Source: Candidatus Zixiibacteriota bacterium (GTDB lineage Bacteria > Zixibacteria > MSB-5A5 > GN15 > FEB-12). From it: 64,000 nt of DNA. The translations under genes were made by a program, and so were the position numbers. Below the pieces are notes generated by a model. The model worked only from the letters and a program-made list of their open reading frames with translations, searched no databases and had not been told where the DNA came from. Every line of letters begins with the position of its first letter. Position 1 is the stretch's first letter. Shown piece by piece: positions 18,283 through 27,499 of the stretch. The stretch spans positions 124,001 through 188,000 of the forward strand of contig JAHOYZ010000010.1 in the NCBI GenBank assembly GCA_019038695.1. The letters run 5' to 3'.

Positions 18283-21200
18283 TTAGCTACAGCCGCTGGT
18301 CCCTCCGCAAGTATCGCATTTGAGGCACGTACCATTACGAACCATCGTAAACTGCCCGCATTCCGAACACATATCTCCTTCGTATCCTTTGAGGCGTGCG
18401 GTTCGAATCTCCTGCTGGAGCCGATGGCTCCGCCCCCCTTCCGAAGATTGAGTTGCCGGTGCTGCGACATACTCAAGCACCGCCTCCGCCGTTGCATGAC
18501 CCGCTGACGCAACTTCGTACTCCACCTGATCACCATGGCCATCGCCTCCTTGCTGGCTCATACTGTCCGTGATACTTCCGTGTCCATTCCCATTCCCGTT
18601 TCCCTTGCCGTCCGGTTCGGTTCCAACCGTCAGATGATCGGTCCGAATATCCTCGGCACCCCGACTGGCGGCAACACCATGTTTGACTGTCTCCTCGGCC
18701 ACGTATTCGATTGACTCATCGGACGGCGCACCCAGCGCATCGTGACGCAGGTCGTCGTCGGAAACCTGGGCCAGGTCGGTGCGGTCGAGATAAGTGATGG
18801 CCAGTTCGCGGAAAATATAGTCAATGATCGACGTCGCCCGTTTGATCGAACGATTGCCGCTGACAAAACCGTTGGGTTCGAAACGACTGAACAGGAACGC
18901 TTCGGCGAACTCCTCCAACGGCACCCCGTGCTGAAGACCGAGTGAGATGGCGATGGCAAACGAGTTCATCAGGGAACGAAACGCTGCTCCCTCGCGGTGC
19001 ATGTCGAGGAAAATCTCGCCGAGCGTACCGTCAGTATATTCCCCTGTGCGCAGGTATATCTTGTGTCCCCCGACCTGTGCCTTCTGAGTGTAGCCGCCGC
19101 GACGGGAGGGCAGCTTGCGACGCTTGGCAAGGTATCGATAGACGAGCTTCTCCGACATACTCTCCGCGACGTTTTCAATCGTGAGACCATCGGCATCGGA
19201 TTCATCCTTAATCAACTCTGTCATCAACGGCTGGCTGAGCTTGGAGCCATCACGGTAGATTGCGATCGACTTGTTCATGGTCTCCCAGGCCGTTCGGTAG
19301 GCGCGCTTCACGTCATCGACAGAAGCTTCACTCGGCATATTGATCGTCTTGGATATGGCTCCCGATATGAACGGTTGGGCCGCTCCCATCATCCTGATGT
19401 GTGATTCAAAACTGATGAAGCGTTTACCCTTCTTGCCGCAACGGTTGGCACAATCAAACACGGACAGGTGTTTCGGGTCCAGGTGTGGCGCTCCCTCAAT
19501 GGTCATCGTGCCACAGCAGAATTCATTGGCTGCTTCGATCTGGTCGGCCGTAAATCCGAGTTCATTCAACAGATTGAAATCAAGCGCGTTGATGGTGTCA
19601 TCGGACAACCCGAGTGTTTCTTTTAAGAATTCGTCATCAAGATTGGTCTTGCCGAAAGCAAGCGAAACATCAAAAGCATCCGGCAGCGAGTCCTCGACGG
19701 CATCCAGCTCCGTCTGGGTGAAACCTTTGGCTTGCAGGGATTCGTGATTGATGAACGGCGCCTGTTTGAGTGTCCGGTGGCCGGTGGCATAACGGACAAT
19801 TTCGTCAATTTGGCTGGATTCATAGCCGAGTTTCTCCAGCGCGATTGACACCGAATTATTCATGATCTTGAAATAGCCGCCGCCGGCCAGTTTCTTAAAT
19901 TTAACCAGGGCGAAGTCGGGTTCGATACCGGTGGTATCACAATCCATGATCAAACCGATCGTGCCGGTGGGGGCAATGACCGAAACCTGGGCGTTGCGGT
20001 AACCATGCACCTCGCCCATCTCCAGGGCTAGATCCCACACCTGACGAGCCGCCGAGACAAGTTCCTCCGGGGCATAGTTGGGATTGATACCAGTCGGCTT
20101 GACGGTCAGGGCTTCATACTCCGTACGTTCAGTATTGAAGGCCGCACGGCGGTGGTTGCGAATGACCCGCAGCATGGCATCGCGGTTGCGGAAGAAAGTC
20201 GGGAATGGTCCCAACTCTTTGGCCATCTCGGCCGAGGTCACGTAGGACTGCCCGGTCAGTATGGCGGAAAGAGCTCCTGCCCAGGCATACCCTTCGGGCG
20301 AATCGTACGGAAGCCCCATTCGCATCAGGAGTGTCCCGACGTTGGCAAAGCCCAGACCGAGCGTCCGGAATTCGTAGCTACGTTGGGCGATCCGTCGGGA
20401 TGGATAGGAGGCCATCAGCACGGAGATTTCCAGTACTATCGTCCACAACCGAACCGCATGAAGAAAGCCCTCAATGTCGTAGGAGCCATCTTCGCGAAGG
20501 AACTTGGCGACGTTGATCGAGGCCAGATTGCAGGCGGTGTCATCAAGAAACATATACTCGGAGCAGGGATTGGAACCGTTGATGCGGCCATCTTCGGGGC
20601 AGGTGTGCCACTCGTTAATAGTGGTATCAAACTGCACTCCGGGATCGGCACAGGCCCAGGCGGCATAGGTGATTTTTTCCCATAGCTCGGCGGCTGGCAG
20701 TGTTTTCGAGACCTCACCATCGGTACGACGAATGAGGTTCCAGTCGCCCCCCTCTTTGAGTCTTTCAAAGAAACTGTTGGGAATTCTGACCGAGTTGTTA
20801 GAGTTCTGACCGGATACGGTAGCGTACGCGTCACCCTCCCAGTTGGTATCGAGGGTGATAAATTCAATGTCGCTGAAACCCTGATCGGCCAGGTCGAGAA
20901 TCTTCTTCACATAAGCACTGGGGACAGCATATCTTCGCGACCGCTTGATAGCCTGCTTAAGAGCCGGGTTCTTTTCAGGGTCAGTCTCGAAAACTTCGTC
21001 GCCATTGTTGTCAGCAACCCTGGCGGCGGAAACAATCGCTTTCAGATGATCGCGGATAATACGCGACCCAGCAACCATAGCGGCGACTTTTTGTTCTTCG
21101 ACGACCTTCCAGGCCACGAAATCCTCGATATCGGGATGGTCCAGATCGAGCGTCACCATCTTTGCAGCCCGACGGGTTGTACCACCAGACTTGATCGCCC

Positions 21201-21948
21201 CGGCAGCCCGGTCGCCTATCCGCAGGAAGGACATCAACCCAGATGAGTTTCCACCGCCGGATAGAGTCTCACCGCAACCACGGATGCTGGAGAAGTTAGT
21301 GCCTGTACCAGAACCGAACTTAAACAGGCGAGCCTCCCGTACCCAGAGGTCCATGATGCCGCCTTCATTGACCAGATCGTCGTTGATCGACTGAATGAAA
21401 CAGGCGTGCGGCTGGGGACGTTCATATGCATTGCTCGACTGGGTCAGAGTGTGCGTGTCCGGATCAACATAATAATGTCCCTGGGGAACACCCTCGATAC
21501 CATAAGCGTAATGAAGACCGGTGTTGAACCACTGCGGGGAATTGGGTGCCGCGATCTGCGACGCCAGCATGTAGCACATTTCATCATAGAAATTCCGAGA
21601 ATCGTGCTCAGAATCGAAATAACCGTACTTTTGTCCCCAATGTTGCCAGCACCCTGCCATGCGGTGGAATACCTGGCGCGCGTCAGTTTCGCCGCCGGTT
21701 ACAACCTGGCCGGCATCATCTTTGATAACGTCGCCGTGCTCATCCTTCTGAGGAACACTGGCTTTCCTGAAATACTTCTGAGCCAGAATATCCACTGCCA
21801 CCTGAGACCAGGTTTCGGGAACTTCGACATCATTGTGTTCAAAGACAACTGATCCATCCGGATAAGTAATCTTCGAGGAACGCTTGGTGAAATTGATGCG
21901 GCTATAAGGGGACTCCCCCTCATGCGTGAAAAACCGCTGAACTTTCAA
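18283..21948 (-). CDS. nrdJ: Adenosylcobalamin-dependent ribonucleotide reductase (class II)
   Basis: Reduces ribonucleotides to deoxyribonucleotides using vitamin B12, with no need for oxygen. The 1221-residue protein has the family segments [35 protein letters not shown] (active-site cysteine loop) and [20 protein letters not shown]. The far C terminus is a cysteine cluster (Cys1194, 1197, 1208, 1211, 1214, 1220), the redox/zinc tail typical of the long NrdJ subgroup. The frame starts with TTG; AGGAGG lies exactly six bases upstream, so this start is well supported. The 650-base upstream region has two NrdR-like boxes and no B12 riboswitch. No nrdAB or nrdDG genes are in the window. Confidence 0.97.
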   Translation of the reverse strand: MKVQRFFTHEGESPYSRINFTKRSSKITYPDGSVVFEHNDVEVPETWSQVAVDILAQKYFRKASVPQKDEHGDVIKDDAGQVVTGGETDARQVFHRMAGCWQHWGQKYGYFDSEHDSRNFYDEMCYMLASQIAAPNSPQWFNTGLHYAYGIEGVPQGHYYVDPDTHTLTQSSNAYERPQPHACFIQSINDDLVNEGGIMDLWVREARLFKFGSGTGTNFSSIRGCGETLSGGGNSSGLMSFLRIGDRAAGAIKSGGTTRRAAKMVTLDLDHPDIEDFVAWKVVEEQKVAAMVAGSRIIRDHLKAIVSAARVADNNGDEVFETDPEKNPALKQAIKRSRRYAVPSAYVKKILDLADQGFSDIEFITLDTNWEGDAYATVSGQNSNNSVRIPNSFFERLKEGGDWNLIRRTDGEVSKTLPAAELWEKITYAAWACADPGVQFDTTINEWHTCPEDGRINGSNPCSEYMFLDDTACNLASINVAKFLREDGSYDIEGFLHAVRLWTIVLEISVLMASYPSRRIAQRSYEFRTLGLGFANVGTLLMRMGLPYDSPEGYAWAGALSAILTGQSYVTSAEMAKELGPFPTFFRNRDAMLRVIRNHRRAAFNTERTEYEALTVKPTGINPNYAPEELVSAARQVWDLALEMGEVHGYRNAQVSVIAPTGTIGLIMDCDTTGIEPDFALVKFKKLAGGGYFKIMNNSVSIALEKLGYESSQIDEIVRYATGHRTLKQAPFINHESLQAKGFTQTELDAVEDSLPDAFDVSLAFGKTNLDDEFLKETLGLSDDTINALDFNLLNELGFTADQIEAANEFCCGTMTIEGAPHLDPKHLSVFDCANRCGKKGKRFISFESHIRMMGAAQPFISGAISKTINMPSEASVDDVKRAYRTAWETMNKSIAIYRDGSKLSQPLMTELIKDESDADGLTIENVAESMSEKLVYRYLAKRRKLPSRRGGYTQKAQVGGHKIYLRTGEYTDGTLGEIFLDMHREGAAFRSLMNSFAIAISLGLQHGVPLEEFAEAFLFSRFEPNGFVSGNRSIKRATSIIDYIFRELAITYLDRTDLAQVSDDDLRHDALGAPSDESIEYVAEETVKHGVAASRGAEDIRTDHLTVGTEPDGKGNGNGNGHGSITDSMSQQGGDGHGDQVEYEVASAGHATAEAVLEYVAAPATQSSEGGRSHRLQQEIRTARLKGYEGDMCSECGQFTMVRNGTCLKCDTCGGTSGCS

Positions 21949-22122
21949 GTAATACCTCCTGCAACCTTACTTAGAGAAGACCGCTCGTAAACCGGCTATC
22001 CGTGCCGCGAAAACTAACCCAATCTCAGTCCCAGTCCTCTTCCTATTCATTAGTCAGAAACGACCATAGCTAATACAACCGAATCCTTTGCCGGTCACCA
22101 CAACAGTAGCTGAGCGTCGCAG

Positions 22123-22138
22123 GCACAAGATATAGTGG
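22123..22138 (-). promoter_or_regulatory. NrdR box (proximal)
   Basis: On the minus strand CCACTATATCTTGTGC matches the NrdR consensus ACACWATATATWGTGT at most positions, including CACTATAT and GTG. It lies about 175 bases upstream of the nrdJ start. TATATC within it could serve as -10 box. Confidence 0.7.
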
Positions 22139-22153
22139 TTCGCATTGTTCCAC

Positions 22154-22169
22154 CCACAAAAAATTGTGG
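22154..22169 (-). promoter_or_regulatory. NrdR box (distal)
   Basis: CCACAATTTTTTGTGG is an almost perfect palindrome of the NrdR type. Its start is exactly 31 bases from the proximal box, about three helical turns, the spacing usual for paired NrdR sites in nrd promoters. Confidence 0.68.
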
Positions 22170-22421
22170 TTTTTCTTGAATTTTCGCTATTTGGTTGCCT
22201 TGCAAAACGCTACACCAAACATCCAAATTGGTCACAGTTGCGAATCCCCGCCGTTTGTGGTCGAAGGAAAAACTCTCCATCGCTAAGCTGCTGATATATA
22301 ATACCATACAGACCCCACAATTCTTGACTATACCAAAGAGGTTAGTGTTAACAGGATAATAATACGCAATATCTTGGTACTCAAGAAGATACGCAGATAC
22401 TAACAGGATGCCCACAGCTTC

Positions 22422-22438
22422 TCCACAGAAATTGTGGA
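22422..22438. other. Palindrome TCCACAGAAATTGTGGA with DnaA-like ends
   Basis: Inverted repeat TCCACA / TGTGGA, with TGTGGATAT resembling a DnaA box at eight of nine positions. It lies in the long gap between nrdJ and the DUF2975 gene. It may be a third, variant NrdR site or a DnaA site, as DnaA controls nrd genes in some bacteria. Low certainty. Confidence 0.3.
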
Positions 22439-22537
22439 TATCTTGCGCTGTGTGTATTCTCCGGATTCTACAGGCTGGGCTACATAAGAGTACAATTCAT
22501 CTGTCTTTGGAGATTCTTAATTTCATATAGTTATCGA

Positions 22538-22589
22538 ATATCGATATATATTACTTGACAAATGATAAGATATTGTCGATCATCAATAT
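22538..22589 (+). promoter_or_regulatory. Promoter/operator region of the DUF2975-XRE pair
   Basis: A perfect 10-bp palindrome ATATCGATAT (22538-22547), a TTGACA box near 22556-22561, and an inverted repeat ATATTG-N8-CAATAT (22570-22589) lie within 85 bases upstream of the DUF2975 gene. This would fit autoregulation by the small XRE protein, but no binding site is known for it. Confidence 0.4.
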
Positions 22590-22619
22590 GATATTACATT
22601 TATGACGATGGAGAAGCAT

Positions 22620-23255
22620 ATGTCAAACCATGATCAGACTGAGCAATCTCGTTCTTTGAAGGTTGCCTGGTTCTTTGTAAATGTTGTCTACTGGCTGGGT
22701 TGGGTGGCTGCAGCGCTTCTTGCGGTGATGGTGATCGCGATGTGGGCAATGGATTTCAACGTCAGATACGCCACATTACCAGTGGATGTGAGTCTGGTGG
22801 AGGGTAGTACAGGCGAGATTCTGGAACCCATACATGACAGGGGTTCTCTACCTGTGGCAGGGTTCAGCAATGTTAGAGTGCGGACTGAGAAGATGCCGGG
22901 ATTGCAGTATATGATGTTGATGCCAATTATCCTGCTGGCTGGGTTTCAGTGGATCGTACTGATGCTCCGCAAATTCCTGCAAAACGTTCGGGACAAATCT
23001 CCTTTTGTTCCAGAGAATTCGTTGTTACTCAACAGGATAGGTTGGTTGGTAGTCGTCGGAGGGCCAGTCTATGGTATGTTCAATCACATTTATGCCAAAG
23101 TTTATATCAACCTTTTGGACATACCCGGATCAAGTATCGAGCCGATGCAGAACGCCGGTGGAATCACTATTCTAGCTGGTTTGATAATCGTTGTCATTGC
23201 TCAGGTTTATGATGCTGCCGTCAAAATGAAGGCGGATGCGGACCTGACTATCTGA
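22620..23255 (+). CDS. DUF2975 family membrane protein
   Basis: A 211-residue integral membrane protein with about four hydrophobic segments: residues about 17-43, 100-120, 137-160 and 180-200. The overall layout, with a soluble stretch after the first helix, fits the DUF2975 family, whose function is unknown. Family members are nearly always followed by a tiny YozG-type HTH protein, as here. The ATG at 22620 was chosen because GGAGAAG precedes it; the longer frame starts at 22602. The two genes are 11 bases apart and surely co-transcribed. Confidence 0.75.
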   Translation: MSNHDQTEQSRSLKVAWFFVNVVYWLGWVAAALLAVMVIAMWAMDFNVRYATLPVDVSLVEGSTGEILEPIHDRGSLPVAGFSNVRVRTEKMPGLQYMMLMPIILLAGFQWIVLMLRKFLQNVRDKSPFVPENSLLLNRIGWLVVVGGPVYGMFNHIYAKVYINLLDIPGSSIEPMQNAGGITILAGLIIVVIAQVYDAAVKMKADADLTI

Positions 23256-23266
23256 GGATTTGATTT

Positions 23267-23503
23267 ATGCCTATAGTCGTAAATCTCGATTTTCTGCTGC
23301 TGAAGCGGAAAATGTCGCTTACCGAGTTGTCCCGGAAAGTCGGATTGACTCTGGCTAATCTCTCAATCCTGAAGCAGAACAAAGCACGAGCGATCCGATT
23401 TTCGACTCTGGAGGCAATTTGTAAAGCTCTTGATTGTCAGCCAGAGAACCTTTTGGAGTATGTTCCTGAGGATCAGGCTTCACTCAGAACGGGGCGAAAA
23501 TAA
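23267..23503 (+). CDS. Small XRE/Cro-type HTH regulator (YozG-like)
   Basis: A 78-residue DNA-binding protein. Helix-turn-helix residues run from MSLTELSRKVGLTLANLSILKQ to STLEAICKALDCQPENLLEYVPE, the typical Cro/C1-type pattern of the YozG subgroup. GAGG lies upstream of the ATG. It probably represses its own two-gene operon and may respond to the membrane partner. A second, closely similar regulator is encoded at 52722-52934 next to another membrane protein. Confidence 0.88.
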   Translation: MPIVVNLDFLLLKRKMSLTELSRKVGLTLANLSILKQNKARAIRFSTLEAICKALDCQPENLLEYVPEDQASLRTGRK

Positions 23504-23555
23504 GCTCCTACTGCGGTCAACAACAATCAAGCAAGAAAAAACTGTCAGTTTTCTC

Positions 23556-23583
23556 TTGACATAATATACATATTTGCTATCTT
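23556..23583 (+). promoter_or_regulatory. Promoter upstream of the pgsA operon
   Basis: TTGACA (23556-23561), a 16-base AT-rich spacer and TATCTT (23578-23583). It is about 240 bases before the pgsA ATG, with a terminator-like hairpin between. Confidence 0.65.
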
Positions 23584-23589
23584 AGTTGT

Positions 23590-23673
23590 GCAATCGGAAA
23601 GTGTTACTCTTTCTGTGGATTACCTAATATCGTCCGCCCAGGCAGGCGCACCCGCCCTGCTTGGGTTTTTTTT
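23590..23673 (+). ncRNA. Possible attenuator or small RNA ending in a strong terminator
   Basis: From the expected transcription start there is a small hairpin GAAAG-N7-CTTTC (23597-23613), then a GC-rich hairpin from CCCAGGCAGG (23637-23646) to CCTGCTTGGG (23656-23665) followed by eight T. The whole unit is about 85 bases. It could be a leader attenuator for pgsA, a small RNA, or simply the terminator of the upstream XRE gene, whose stop lies 130 bases earlier. I recognise no known riboswitch or RNA family. Confidence 0.4.
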
Positions 23674-23822
23674 GTTCTCGTCCACAGTGACGATCTCCTT
23701 ACTACTCCGAAGTTAGCAGTGCAGCGAGCGAATGTTTCGCCGAATCTTGAAACGGTGACGTTGGCATCGCTCTCTCCAAATCTCAATTGACACCTTCAAT
23801 TCTGATCCCTACCTTGCCATCC

Positions 23823-24410
23823 ATGAACACCCCGAATAAATTGACACTGTTGCGGATTGTTATCGCTCCGATTTTTATGTACTTCTTTATTCTGGACAAC
23901 TTCTATGCCAAGCTGCTGGCGCTTGGGCTTTTCATCATTGCTGCTTTGACAGATCTGGCCGACGGGTATTATGCTCGCAAGTATGGCATTGTGACGGGGT
24001 TCGGGAAGTTCATGGATCCCCTGGCCGACAAGATACTGGTCTCTTGTGCACTGATATCATTCATTGCGCTGGGGATTGCTTCGCCGCTGCCGGTTATGTT
24101 GATCGTTGGACGTGAGTTTGCTGTCACAGGATTGCGGCTGTTGGCCGCCTATCGATCTGTTTTAATTCCATCGAGTGGGTTTGCCAAAGTCAAGACGTTC
24201 CTTCAACTCACGGTAGTCGGGGCAGTTCTGGCCTATTTAAATCTTATTATGGTGCTTGAGCATTACAACAGCCCAGCGGTTGAGATGCTCACCTTTGACT
24301 ACCCGTTCTACTTCGATCTGGCCTTGTGGATCACGGCGGGAGTTACACTGTGGACGGGTATCAGCTATGTTGTTAAGTACTTCTATATGGTCAAAACGGT
24401 CCTGAAGTAG
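23823..24410 (+). CDS. pgsA: CDP-diacylglycerol-glycerol-3-phosphate 3-phosphatidyltransferase
   Basis: Membrane enzyme that makes phosphatidylglycerol phosphate from CDP-diacylglycerol and glycerol 3-phosphate, the committed step to phosphatidylglycerol. The CDP-alcohol phosphatidyltransferase signature is complete: D-L-A-D-G-x2-A-R-x8-G-x3-D-x3-D in DLADGYYARKYG and FGKFMDPLAD. At 195 residues with four to five hydrophobic segments it has the family size. The ATG at 23823 (MNTPNKLTLLR) fits the family start; the longer frame adds 12 unlikely residues. It is followed after nine bases by the enzyme for the next step, pgpA. Confidence 0.95.
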   Translation: MNTPNKLTLLRIVIAPIFMYFFILDNFYAKLLALGLFIIAALTDLADGYYARKYGIVTGFGKFMDPLADKILVSCALISFIALGIASPLPVMLIVGREFAVTGLRLLAAYRSVLIPSSGFAKVKTFLQLTVVGAVLAYLNLIMVLEHYNSPAVEMLTFDYPFYFDLALWITAGVTLWTGISYVVKYFYMVKTVLK

Positions 24411-24419
24411 AAGGGTAGC

Positions 24420-24881
24420 ATGAAACGAATCGCCATCAAGATGATAGCTTCCGGTTTCTATTCCGGCTACTCGCCTCTCATTCCGGGGACGACAGGTACG
24501 ATTCCGGCCTGGCTGATTGCTTACTATCTGATCGCCGGAAACCTGTCCGTATTAATCGCTGCTACCGTTGTTACAACTGCTCTGTCGATCTGGGTGGCAG
24601 GCGAGGCGGAATCCTATTATGGTCACGACTCCAAGAAGATCGTGATGGACGAGTGGGCGGGAATGTTCATTGCAATAATCCTGGTGCCCTTTTCGTTGAC
24701 TAACTATGCCATTGCCTTTGTCGCCTTTCGGATATTTGACGTAATAAAGCTTCCTCCGGCGGCTCAGGCCGAACGGCTTCCGCGCGGATGGGGCGTAACT
24801 ATGGATGATGTGGTGGCTGGTATCCAGGCCAATATTGCGACTCGGGTTGTGATTTTCGCCATGGGCTACTTCGGTGTCTGA
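24420..24881 (+). CDS. pgpA: Phosphatidylglycerophosphatase A
   Basis: Removes the phosphate from phosphatidylglycerol phosphate in the inner membrane. The 153-residue protein has the PgpA start FYSGYSPLIPGTTGTIPAW, the metal-binding KKIVMDEWAGM segment and RGWGVTMDDVVAGIQAN at the end. Directly behind pgsA, so the two successive steps of phosphatidylglycerol synthesis are co-expressed. ATG start. Confidence 0.95.
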   Translation: MKRIAIKMIASGFYSGYSPLIPGTTGTIPAWLIAYYLIAGNLSVLIAATVVTTALSIWVAGEAESYYGHDSKKIVMDEWAGMFIAIILVPFSLTNYAIAFVAFRIFDVIKLPPAAQAERLPRGWGVTMDDVVAGIQANIATRVVIFAMGYFGV

Positions 24882-24908
24882 GGCGTCGGCCATCGGTATT
24901 GTGAGAGA

Positions 24909-26168
24909 ATGAAAATGAATTGTGAGATAATCACTATTGGCGACGAGATAATGACCGGCCATCGGGTCGATACCAATGCCGCATTTATCGCCCAGCAGTT
25001 GACTCGAATTGGTCTCGACGTAAGATACCGTAGTTCGGTGGGTGATTCGCTGGACGGGATGGAAGAGTGCTTTCGGCTGGCGCTGAAACGGGCGCGGGTG
25101 GTTATCACTACCGGCGGACTGGGACCGACCGACGATGACATTACCAAGCGCGCTATCGTGAAAGTCTTCAAGCGCAACCTGATCTTCCACGAGGAGATCC
25201 TCAACGACATCAGTCAACGTTTTGCCGAACGCGGACTTGAAATGCCGGCAATCAATCAGAACCAGGCACTTCTGCCTCAGGGAGCGACGCTCTTCCCCAA
25301 TAAGCATGGCTCGGCATTGGGAATCTGCATTGCGGAAGAGGGCCGGATATTCATTGCTCTACCCGGGGTTCCATTTGAGATGGAACAGATATTGCGCGAT
25401 GAAATCGTTCCGTACTTACAGCGTATGAACATCGGTGCGCCGATGAACGTGGTTAGTCTGAGAACAATCGGCCTGGTGGAATCAAAACTGGCTGAATTGA
25501 TTACCCCTGAGTTGAGTCTGACGGCTGGAGTTCAAATGGCTTACTTGCCTGCTCCGAGTGGAATTGAATTACGCGTTTTAGCTACTGCCAACACCGAGGA
25601 CGAAGCCAGGGATAAAGTTCAGGGAGTTATCAGGTCCATCGAGAAAGTGGCGGGGCGGTATATTTTCGGACGTGACGATGACACTCTCGAAGGAGTAGTG
25701 GCGCAACTTCTCGTGGACAATGATCGCACTCTGGCCGTAGCCGAATCATGCACCGGCGGACAATTGGGTCAACTCGTGACCTCTGTTTCTGGATCGTCAA
25801 AGTATTTTCTTGGCGGAGTGATTTCGTACGCCGATGAGGTCAAGATCGATCAACTAGAGGTCAAAGCAGATACCATTGAGAAACATGGGGCGGTCTCCGA
25901 AGCATGTGCCATTGAAATGGCAGAAGGATGTCGCAAGAAATTCGACTCCGACTATGCTCTTTCGATTACCGGTATCGCCGGCCCCGAGGGGGGGAGTGAG
26001 GACAAACCGGTGGGAACTACCTTCATTGGGTTGTCCTCGCTTCACGATTCCTATGCTCGACGCTTCAGCCTTGGAACTCTGCGCGGCATTAACCGCACCC
26101 GCGCCGTCTATGCTGCGATCGAGATGTTGCGACGAGAGATACTGGACATTAAGCCAGACCACCATTAA
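24909..26168 (+). CDS. cinA: CinA-like protein (nucleotide repair; NMN deamidase)
   Basis: A two-domain cytoplasmic protein of 419 residues. The N-terminal COG1058 domain (MoCF fold) has TIGDEIMTGHRVDTNA and TTGGLGPTDDDITK, linked to ADP-ribose pyrophosphatase-like activity. The C-terminal domain (about 260-415) has ESCTGGQLGQLVTSVSGSS and ITGIAGPEGG, the nicotinamide-mononucleotide deamidase (PncC) signature. It lies 27 bases behind pgpA; pgsA-cinA neighbourhood is widely conserved in bacteria, often with thpR and recA following. Here thpR follows after one inserted gene and recA is absent. ATG start. Confidence 0.95.
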   Translation: MKMNCEIITIGDEIMTGHRVDTNAAFIAQQLTRIGLDVRYRSSVGDSLDGMEECFRLALKRARVVITTGGLGPTDDDITKRAIVKVFKRNLIFHEEILNDISQRFAERGLEMPAINQNQALLPQGATLFPNKHGSALGICIAEEGRIFIALPGVPFEMEQILRDEIVPYLQRMNIGAPMNVVSLRTIGLVESKLAELITPELSLTAGVQMAYLPAPSGIELRVLATANTEDEARDKVQGVIRSIEKVAGRYIFGRDDDTLEGVVAQLLVDNDRTLAVAESCTGGQLGQLVTSVSGSSKYFLGGVISYADEVKIDQLEVKADTIEKHGAVSEACAIEMAEGCRKKFDSDYALSITGIAGPEGGSEDKPVGTTFIGLSSLHDSYARRFSLGTLRGINRTRAVYAAIEMLRREILDIKPDHH

Positions 26169-26186
26169 TGTGGGACCGGCCGACCT

Positions 26187-27497
26187 ATGAAATTGGTCAT
26201 ATTCGACCTCGACGGCACTCTTTTCAAGACTGAAATCACGCTTCTTGAGGCGATTCGTCGTGGAGCCGATGAGTTTAGTTTATCTCCTCCCAATCAAGAG
26301 ACTCTCCTATCCTTTATTGGCTCACCTACTGAGGATCTCTGCGATCAAGTAGCGGGGGCATTGGCGCCGGATGACCGGAAGCGCTTTCGCGATCGCCTTC
26401 GCTTCCATGAAAGACAGCTGATCCCGCAGATTGGAGAGTTGTTTGAGGGCGTAGATGAGTTACTTGGCAGACTTACCGCGGAAGGATTTGAGATGGCGAT
26501 CTGTTCCCATGCGAGTCGTGAGTATATCGAGATCGTGTTGTCGGCGTGCGGAATAGACGGGATATTTACCGACATCGTAGGACGAGCGAACGGCCAGAAC
26601 AAGCAAGAAATGGTCAACGACATTCTAGGGCGACTCACGCCGCAAACGGCCGTCATGGTTGGCGACAAAGACTTCGATATCACTGCCGCTCGTGTCAATG
26701 GACTGCCGGCTATCGGTGTTTCCTACGGCTATGGACCGGGGGAGTTGCAGCAGGCTGATTTTGTCGCGCACCTGCCGCTGGACTTGTTCGGCCTCATTCT
26801 GCAGGGACATGTACTCAACCTGATTGAGCGACAGATCGCAGCGCGACGCTCGGACCGAGCATTTGTAGTTGGTATAAATGGGATAGACACATCCGGAAAA
26901 ACTTTTTTCGCCAAATCATTAGCAAACTATCTCCGTGCAAAAGGGTACACAACCCAGTTGATCCACCTCGATGATTTTCACAATCGCCGGGAAGTACGAA
27001 ACCGAGGCACTGATGAAATTGAAGCCTATATCCGCAACGCCTTCGATCTCAATCGGCTAACCGATGAATTGCTCAAACCGATAGTACGTGGTGAGGCGAT
27101 TGAGAAAGAGTTGGTGTTGCTGGATTTGGATAGTGACTCCTTTGAACGGCGAGAGCATTTCAGCTGTGACCAGGAAACGATTGTGATCGTAGAGGGTGTG
27201 CTGTTGTATCGGGAGCCACTGGACGTCTTCTTTGACTACCGCATCTTTCTCCAGATCGATTTCGACGAACTGCTCCGTAGGGCCGAAATTCGTGACGTGC
27301 CAAAGTACGGACAGGAATTTTTGAGACGGTATCATGAGAAGTACATCCCAGTTCAGGAATGGTATATCAATAAGTGCTCCCCGATGGAGCGGAGCGACCT
27401 GATCATAGACAATAATGACTACAAATTACCGAGGATCAGGCAATTGAAAACGAACAGGAACAAGATGGGGAATGGATACAGGTCAGGAGGAAATTGA
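26187..27497 (+). CDS. HAD phosphatase fused to a uridine-kinase-like domain
   Basis: A 436-residue bifunctional cytoplasmic protein. Residues 1-205 form a HAD hydrolase of the phosphoglycolate phosphatase group: motif I FDLDGT (Asp7, Asp9), Lys139 in GQNKQEM and motif IV GDKDFD (Asp160, Asp164). Residues about 222-425 form a P-loop kinase of the uridine kinase/phosphoribulokinase type: Walker A GIDTSGKT at 232-239, substrate loop LIHLDDFHNRR, VIVEGVLLYRE and a lid-like segment with RAEIRD. The kinase part resembles proteins annotated as uridine kinase, substrate not certain. Fusion of a phosphatase and a kinase is uncommon and suggests a salvage or metabolite-repair step. The gene sits between cinA and thpR and its stop precedes the thpR ATG by two bases. 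ATG start. Confidence 0.85.
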   Translation: MKLVIFDLDGTLFKTEITLLEAIRRGADEFSLSPPNQETLLSFIGSPTEDLCDQVAGALAPDDRKRFRDRLRFHERQLIPQIGELFEGVDELLGRLTAEGFEMAICSHASREYIEIVLSACGIDGIFTDIVGRANGQNKQEMVNDILGRLTPQTAVMVGDKDFDITAARVNGLPAIGVSYGYGPGELQQADFVAHLPLDLFGLILQGHVLNLIERQIAARRSDRAFVVGINGIDTSGKTFFAKSLANYLRAKGYTTQLIHLDDFHNRREVRNRGTDEIEAYIRNAFDLNRLTDELLKPIVRGEAIEKELVLLDLDSDSFERREHFSCDQETIVIVEGVLLYREPLDVFFDYRIFLQIDFDELLRRAEIRDVPKYGQEFLRRYHEKYIPVQEWYINKCSPMERSDLIIDNNDYKLPRIRQLKTNRNKMGNGYRSGGN

Positions 27498-27499
27498 CT

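Noticed and set aside
18403-18425. GGTTCGAATCTCC resembling a tRNA T arm
   Set aside because: It lies inside the nrdJ coding sequence, and no acceptor or anticodon stem can be formed around it.
22095-22415. A 106-codon frame upstream of nrdJ
   Set aside because: It overlaps both NrdR boxes, has no family resemblance and no ribosome site.
22411-22450. A replication origin
   Set aside because: Only one DnaA-like box is clear, and there is no dnaA, dnaN or gidA gene nearby.
21949-22620. A B12 riboswitch before the B12-dependent reductase
   Set aside because: Neither strand shows the conserved B12 box (GCCACTG-type core) or the expected length of paired segments; NrdR-like boxes explain the region better.
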